A stretch of DNA of 64,000 nt from Aquanectria penicillioides (taxonomy: Eukaryota; Ascomycota; Sordariomycetes; Hypocreales; Nectriaceae), in NCBI GenBank assembly GCA_003415625.1, contig PYIU01000001.1:6264210-6328209 (forward strand). Direction: 5' to 3'. Position 1 is the stretch's first letter, and the number at the start of each line of letters is the position of its first letter. A program made the position numbers and the translations under genes. The notes under the pieces were generated by a model. That model did no database searches. It saw only the letters and a list, made by a program, of their open reading frames with translations, and was not told where the DNA came from. Shown piece after piece: positions 57,630 to 64,000 of this stretch.

Positions 57630-58364
57630 TTATGACAATTGTAGGCTTGGGAGCAACGGCTGCTTCGTCTTGGGGTCCTTCAGGGCGCGCAAGGCTTCCT
57701 CCAAGCTCTCGAAGCGCTGTCGTTGCTTCTCCTCGGCAAGTTCCAGCTCCTCTTCCCTCTTCTGGAGTTCCTCGAAGCGCTTGTTCAGCTCGTCAAAGCG
57801 GTCCTTGGCGGCATCGGGCTTCTGGGTTGACTTCCAGTATTCATAGACGATAAGCGCGCCAGCCACACTGAGGATGAAAACATCGCCGATAACATCGGCA
57901 AATAAATCAACAGCCTTGGCCTCGGGGAGAGGACGGAACTTTCGTCGCCACACGCTCTGGAAAGGTACATTCTTTTTGGCGGCGGCGGCCTCGGGGCCAA
58001 GCTTCTCCTTGAGCTCGTCCTCGCGCTTTTGCTGCTCCTCGGTCTTGACGGTCGGGGCTTCGGCTCGTTCTTTGGCGCGCTTCTCTGCTTCGGGGTTTCG
58101 CAGCAACGCGACCGACATTTTCATGTTCAATTGGTGTATCGACTGGCCATACCGGGCGGCGAACGCTCGGAAACCGGGGTGGTCATGGGCCTGAGCCTTT
58201 ATTTGATTCTATGCCTTATGTCAGCGAGCAATCGCGGCGGGGTTTGAGAGGCAGAGAGAGGCAGAGAGAGGCAGAGAGAGAGGAGAGGGGATTCATACCG
58301 CGCCATACTTGGAAACATGTCGCACAAGGAGCGAGCCAAGCTTGAAGAGGGGGAGAGCAACCAT
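57630..58364 (-). CDS. OPA3-like mitochondrial protein
   Basis: OPA3-family proteins are associated with mitochondrial membranes; the human gene is mutated in optic atrophy type 3. Two exons (58364-58299, 58208-57630) encode 214 aa. Exon 1 reads MVALPLFKLGSLLVRHVSKY, the family's signature N-terminus. Exon 2 continues IKAQAHDHPGFRAFAARYGQ. A hydrophobic segment (FADVIGDVFILSVAGALIVY, about residues 130-150) precedes a long charged coiled coil (FEELQKREEELELAEEKQRQ). The length and domain order match fungal OPA3 homologs. The intron contains a GGCAGAGAGA tandem repeat. Confidence 0.9.
58251..58290. repeat. GCAGAGAGAG tandem repeat inside an intron
   Basis: Four nearly perfect 10-bp copies of GCAGAGAGAG (CT-rich on the transcribed strand) within the OPA3-like intron. 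Confidence 0.75.
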
Positions 58365-60006
58365 GACGACGGGTGGCCGGGTTGGAAGTCTTGGCTGTGG
58401 TGTCCCTGCGCGTGGGCGCTGTGGTGGTTCAGAGTGTGGTGGGGCTTTTGTTGACGTCGATTGAGATTGAAGGGCGATGCCAAGGCGGAAAAGGAATATC
58501 ACAGGAATCAATTCAAGAACAAGTACAAATGAATCGAACAGGCTGGCCGCCTTGGATCTCGCCGGGTTCTAGAGCATTGAGTTGCAGAAAAGAGGCAGCA
58601 TTCGTGGTGACTCCTTCGATGCTAACCTAAGCTGCTGCCGCCTACGCCGGATTCTACGATGTTCCGCTCTCGACGTGTCCCGTGGTGGCACGTGCGCCCC
58701 GTTATCTCCGTTATCGAGGGACAGTGACCGAGGTTCTACGGACGTACGCTTCGCAGTGATGTTCTTACAGAGTGCATTTATTTTGATAGATTCTTTTGAT
58801 GACGCATTGGACCTGAATTGATTATTCTTCAACGTCAATTTGACCTGTATCGCGTCTATCTGGCGAATTGATATACGTGACGTCAGTTCTGCTTTCTAAA
58901 GCTATGATGTTATGAAGTCACCGAAAACACTTGTTGTACTCGGCCAGCTACTAGGATAAATATCTAACAACTAGCATTGTCTTGCATTTAAAATGTCATG
59001 GGATCCCTATGCGGTACATGGAGCTATCATTTGAGATGTGAGAACTTGGCGTCCTCTAATAAGCCTGTGGAGACGAGAAACAAAACAACGTATGCGCGGT
59101 CAGGGAGAGTCAGGGAGGGAGTGTTGTAGGTGAGTTGATACCCCGCAACGCGAGGCATCTTTGCTGGTGCTCCATGGTTAGGAACAAGGAGCCAAACACG
59201 CTTGTTGACCTGTGCGCTCATGGATGCTCCCGTCTAAAACAATCAATTGTCCAAAAGAAAAATAATTAAAAAAAAAAAAAGGATTTGATCGCAAGCGAGG
59301 ACCATTTTCGGACAAACCCTGGTCCAACTCACCACGGCCGCCGGAAATTCTGGGGCACATCGGCTCGGTGTGGGGCCCAATTGACAGTGGGTTGCAGCGG
59401 TGTGAGTGCTGCTCATCAGCGACCCGCCCGGGATTGTATTGGTTGTAAAAATGGTTGCCAACGGCAACGCCCCCAGCAAAGTACACAAATCACACACGAG
59501 CCGCTCCCGGTCGCGGCAACGGCAACGGCAACGAACCAAACCTGCCTTTGCCTTTCTCTTCTTCCTTCGCATGACTTCGCCTTGCGACTTCTCTCCAGCA
59601 GTTACTAACCTTTACAGCCCGTCGCAGTGCAAAATCAGAAGCCTAGCTCCAGCATTGCTTAATGCCCGTGAGGCCTTCGTGCGCGACTAGGCCTGTAGTT
59701 GTTGTTGTTCCTCTCTTCTCTTGTATGGTGTTTTTGCGAGCCTCGTAAGTTGTTCTATTTTCCCGCTTGTACCTCGCAACCTTTCCCAGAAAACCTCGAA
59801 TCGAATCTGGCAAACCTACAGCGCGCTGCACATGCTCCTAGTGACCTCCCGAGAGACCTTACCCTAACCTATCTTCATCCAGGTCGGCCCTTGCGACTCC
59901 CAGTGGCCGTTGCTAAGCTTCTGCAACTTGCTGTCACGTCCCCTTTTAGGTGTCGACTTGCCCATCAATTCACCCATCCTTCGAGAGAGATCGCCAAAGA
60001 ACCACC
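58365..60006. promoter_or_regulatory. Divergent region between OPA3-like gene and polo kinase
   Basis: About 1.6 kb with no supported gene. Short frames before the kinase ATG could be upstream ORFs in a long leader. A GGCAAC repeat sits at about 59513-59532. Confidence 0.45.
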
Positions 60007-63000
60007 ATGTCTCACAAGCTGGCGCCTCGGCCCGGCGTCGACTTGGAGGCTTTGTCCCCTCGGGACGCCAATGCTCAGCGAGCACCCAAAACCGCTGAAA
60101 TCAAGACGAAGACGGTTGCGCAGTTGAAGGCCGCCAAGGACAAGGAACACCCTCCACCACCTCCCCCTGAGGTTTTCGAGCCTCCCAGCGCCGATCGTCC
60201 AGGCGGCGCGACATACCAGGTCGGAAAGCTGCTGGGCAAGGGTGGTTTTGCTATCTGCTACAATGGTCAACTCCTCCCCACAAAGCAACGATATGCCCTC
60301 AAGGTTGTAAAGAGTCACATGCCTCCCAAGATGGAGCAGAAGGTAAATGGCATCGCCTCCACTATCCAGAATGATCCTAACAGCGCGTCCAGTTCCAAAC
60401 CGAGCTTCAGATCCACTCCAAGATGAAGCACAAGAATGTTGTCGAGTTTTTGAGAGCCTTCTCATTCGAGGGCTGCACATACCTGGTGCTTGAGCTCTGC
60501 ACCAACGGATCCCTTATGGACATGGTGAAGCGCAGAAAAGGCCTGACTGAGCCCGAGATTCGCTTCTACTCTGTTCAGATTGCCGGTGCCATCAAGTATA
60601 TGCATAGCAAGGGTATCATCCACCGCGACCTGAAGATGGGCAACATCTTTCTCGACTCTCAGATGAACGCGAAGATTGGTGACTTTGGTCTTGCTGCTTT
60701 ATTAGTGACTGGTAGGGACATGCACACCATTCGTCGAACAACCCTCTGCGGTACACCCAACTACATCGCCCCCGAAATTCTGCAGAAAGGAAAGAAGGGG
60801 CACGACCACATGGTTGATATTTGGAGCTTGGGCATCATCATGTAGGCATTCTTTCACCAGGTTAATCCTGTGCTGTCAACTAACCAACCTTGATAGGTTT
60901 GCCATGTTTACTTCTAAACCTCCTTTCCAGTCATCCACAACCGATGAGATTTACCGTCGAGCTAGAGAGAGGGACTACGAGTGGCCGAATCCGGAGACCA
61001 CGCAAAGATACATCAGCCCAGAGGCTAAGGACCTAGTTGCCACAATGCTCCAGGACGCCGATCGCCGTCCTGATCCCGATTTCATTCTCGAACACCCGTT
61101 TTTCACTGTGGGCTACATGCCCGACGAGGCAGAGATGACCCCTCGCTTACGCGAGATCCCCCCGAGCGACAAGAGTTCTACGCTGTCCGAATGGGCACCG
61201 CATTGCAGGCGCAGTCGCTGAAGAACCTGAAGGAAATGTGCCGAGAGTGCTGCGTTGGTCCGTTGAGCGGAGTTCAAGTGGTTCATTCCCAAACCTGGAA
61301 AGAAATGGCCGCTGAGGAGAAGGCCGGCCTGACCCCCATGATTCCCCTTGAAGAGGGCATAGTTTACCGACCCTTTGAGCAGTGGCTGAAGGAGCAGCAC
61401 CAGCTCAAAGCCAAATACGCGGCCTCCATGTCGCGATCGGGTAGCTCATCGGAGCAAATGTCGTCGAGCCAAAGAGCGCCGGTCGGATTGCTTCGACAGC
61501 CACCCCAGAGCTTTGCCGCCCAGCAAAGAGCTCAAAACCGCCCTACCACCGTGATTCCCTCGAGGCCTAAGCCTGCCCCCGAGCCTACCCTATCAGCCTC
61601 TCAGAGTGTCCGGGCAAGGTCGCGAAGGGAACTTCCCAGCGAGGCTCCCCGAAAAGAAGCTGCCGAGCCAGCTTATAAGAGCATGCGAGCGTCAACGCGA
61701 ACAAACCTACCATCATCGAGATCCTCAGCCTCTGAAGCCCCCGAACGACAGAGCTCACGACAGGTCTCCGCAGCTGCTGAACTGGTCGCCGCATTGAAGC
61801 CGCAAAAGCCAGAGGGAATGCGCCCTGCAACTCTTTTCAGTCCTTCCGAGAGACAGAAGGAAATCACTGGAACTCAGCCCGACGTGATTCTGGACCGACT
61901 GCAGCGACTCCAGACCGAACTGGAGCGAGCTCTCAACTCCCGAACCATGGCCATCATTTCCTCCAAAACAGTGGCCCCCCCTCATCCTCACGTCGTTGTC
62001 AAGTGGGTTGATTACACCAACAAATTTGGGTTGGGATACATTTTGAATGACGGGAGCGTGGGCTGCATTCTGCGAGATATCCCTACCGCAGAAGGCAGCA
62101 AAACCGCGCTGCTCCCTCCGGCTGGCGTGTTCATTCGTGGAGCCGAGAGGCACATCCTGCGACGCCAGGATGAGTCTTACTCCGACAGGAGTCAGCCTCT
62201 CCCAATGGCAGAGCCCATCAAGTTCTTTGAAAACAACGGTGAAACAGGTCTTTCAGAGGTCATGGTCTCTCCCGAGCACTTCCGTGTATCGGTGAACGAT
62301 GACGGTACTGCTGGCAAGATGCAGCCTGGCAAGGATATCTTCCAACACCGAAAACGTGAGAGGATTATTCTCTGGAAGAAGTTTGCCAATTACATGATTG
62401 CCTACGGAAGAGACGATGTTGTGCCGGTTGAAGAGACCGACATGGCAGGGGCTATGTCTCCAGGGCAAAAGGGCACCATGGCCGAGCTTGTGACATTCTA
62501 TCAGCGATTCGGTGATGTTGGATGTTGGGTGTTCTGCGATGGCCATCTCCAAGTAAGTCAAAAAAATCACCTGTCTAGTAAATCGTATGGGGCACTAACA
62601 TGAAATAGTTCAACTTCCCAGACCACACCAAAATCGTGATCGATTCTACAGGCACCTGGTGCCACTTCTGGCATTTGCCTCAGGATGCTGCCGAGAGCCT
62701 TGCCTCAACTGGCACTATCGGAGCTGCTGCATTGGACGATCGCTCAATGCTCTCGTACCCTCTCCAGACTCTGCTCAACTTTCAGGCAAAAGCCTCGACA
62801 GCTCGTCCTACCCGTACCAGCACTACGCGAAGACGACCCGAGATTGACCCCGAGCTCCAGGGCATTCCTGCGGCAAACGACTTCCGTCGAAAGATTACCT
62901 TCATCAAGGATGTCGTCAAGGAGTGGGTTGTGAACGGAGGTATGGGCAACAGTGACATGAGTCGAGAGGGCCGCCTTCGATGGGGTGGATTCCGAGAGAC

Positions 63001-63136
63001 GATCAACGCGAATGCTCCTCAAAAGCACGTCTGGGTCACTGTTGGAGCTCGATGGGGCGACCAGCGGCTGTCCACATATGTCGACCCGCGTAGGCCGTGG
63101 GAGCTTGGCGCTGACGTGGATTCTGCGAGGCGATGA
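60007..63136 (+). CDS. Polo-like serine/threonine kinase (PLK1/Cdc5/Plo1), with a 1-base frameshift
   Basis: Polo kinases control mitotic entry, spindle assembly and cytokinesis. Exons 60007-60342, 60393-60841, 60897-62552 and 62609-63136 give about 989 aa once one base is restored. The start is ATG 60007 in an ACCACCATGTC context. The kinase domain has the glycine loop LGKGGFAICYNG, YALKVVK, catalytic HRDLKMGN, DFGLAAL, and activation-loop RRTTLCGTPNYIAPEIL, ending near FTVGYMPDEAEMTPR. A Ser/Arg/Pro-rich linker with RSSASEAPERQSS follows. Polo-box domains are visible as VVKWVDYTNKFGLGYILNDG and ILWKKFANYMIAYGRDD. The frame breaks in the C run 61158-61163: one more C gives REIPPERQEFYAVRMGTALQ. 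Introns have GTAAAT, GTAGGC and GTAAGT donors. Confidence 0.94.
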
Positions 63137-64000
63137 GGACAGGACGGGTTTTGATGACAGCGAGGCGTTGTTTTCATTCTGCTTTCTTCTTGCATGCCCT
63201 AATGAGCAATGATGCACTTCCATGTAGACAAAGAAAGGTTCGCCAAAGCTAGTCGGCGTTTCTGGAACATTTTGCGCGGCGCAGTAAGGGTTTACAGGGG
63301 CTTAGGCAACTTGCTTTAGAGTTTTTGGGCTTCATGTTTTGAAGTCGTAATGATTATGCCATTTCCCGGTTCAGTCAGTACTGATCTAGTTCGCTGTGTT
63401 ACTTGAATCAAGCTATGTATGGTTTGTCAATCGATGAAAGACTCGAGGTGTATTGTGCCGTGTCGCATTTGCCTAGTTCCTTATTCTCGCCTAATTTCTT
63501 GAGAATCAGTCAGTTGAACTAACTAGTTGTAGTTCCGACGCAGTAAGAAGAGATTTATGCGGTTGGGCAAATTTCGCAGAATTTTCTTCTCCAGGTTTCA
63601 TTTCATGAAAACCAACGAATACCCAGCTATGCAACCATGACAGCTGTGACGCTTTTGTGTTAGCTGAGAATTAGATAAATCCCATGCTGAGTGGTTGGGC
63701 GGGCTCCTTATCCGCCGCAAGACGCAGCACCAGTAGCAGGAAAAAACTCGAAGTGTAGGGCTCTACCAACAAGAGATCCCCTGTCGATGCATCTTACTCC
63801 AGGCTTCCATGGCTGGGAAGAGTCACACGTTCGCGGCTACATCCTTTGTCAATTATCAAGTCGCCAAGACCATCAAAACATTACATCTCTCCATCAAGAA
63901 AAGCTTCTAGTCGTGGTGCCCGTAGCGGCGTTGCACATCCAACACCACGCAACCAGAACGACGAGGCACATTCAACAGACACGACATCGCCCATCGTCAT
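63137..64000. other. 3' flank of polo kinase and window end
   Basis: About 860 bp with no supported gene. The last 150 bp are C/A-rich, which could be the leader of a plus-strand gene beyond the window edge, but no start codon can be assigned. Confidence 0.4.

Overview
The window looks like nuclear DNA of a filamentous ascomycete. Genes are split by short introns (about 49-116 bp) with GT-AG ends and CTAAC/CTAAT-like branch points. Intergenic stretches reach several kilobases. The gene set (HET-C2-type glycolipid transfer protein, CYP505 P450-reductase fusion, BRO1, PalD-like phospholipase D, NB-ARC/TPR protein, F-box proteins) points to Pezizomycotina, probably Sordariomycetes and perhaps Hypocreales. 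No tRNA, rRNA, CRISPR array or intact transposon was recognised.

Layout. 1-4435: mitochondrial ribosomal protein S4/NAM9 (runs off the left edge), divergent from clamp-loader subunit CTF18. 4693-11152: a cytochrome b5/FMN L-lactate-dehydrogenase-type enzyme ending in SKL, then ESCRT adaptor BRO1, both on the minus strand. 11153-15305: gene-free. 15306-20615: phospholipase D and a HET-C2-like glycolipid transfer protein, divergent. 20616-24741: gene-poor, with an A+T-rich stretch. 24742-31424: an alpha/beta hydrolase divergent from an aspartyl-tRNA synthetase fused to a DUF2156 aminoacyl-transferase domain. 33995-41324: F-box protein, CYP505 and a small VOC/glyoxalase-fold protein. 44183-48912: a secreted GH28 pectinase and an NB-ARC/TPR (NLR-like) protein. 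50273-50844: a small four-helix-type membrane protein. 50845-57629: mostly gene-free, with a decayed F-box gene. 57630-63136: an OPA3-like protein and polo-like kinase.

The most notable system is the divergent hydrolase/AspRS-DUF2156 pair at 24742-31424. The fusion architecture is that of ErdS, the fungal enzyme that uses Asp-tRNA to aspartylate ergosterol. The adjacent HSL-type hydrolase is a good candidate for the matching ergosteryl-aspartate hydrolase ErdH. If so, the locus encodes both the writer and the eraser of a sterol lipid modification, around a shared 2.7 kb intergenic region.

A second theme is sequence quality. Four otherwise intact genes (CTF18, phospholipase D, CYP505, polo kinase) each lose frame by exactly one base inside a C (or, on the minus strand, G) homopolymer. 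Polo kinase is essential in the fungi where it has been tested, so base-calling or assembly undercalls are more likely than four real mutations. The F-box-like locus at 55333-56851 has several disruptions in both directions plus stops and looks like a genuine pseudogene.
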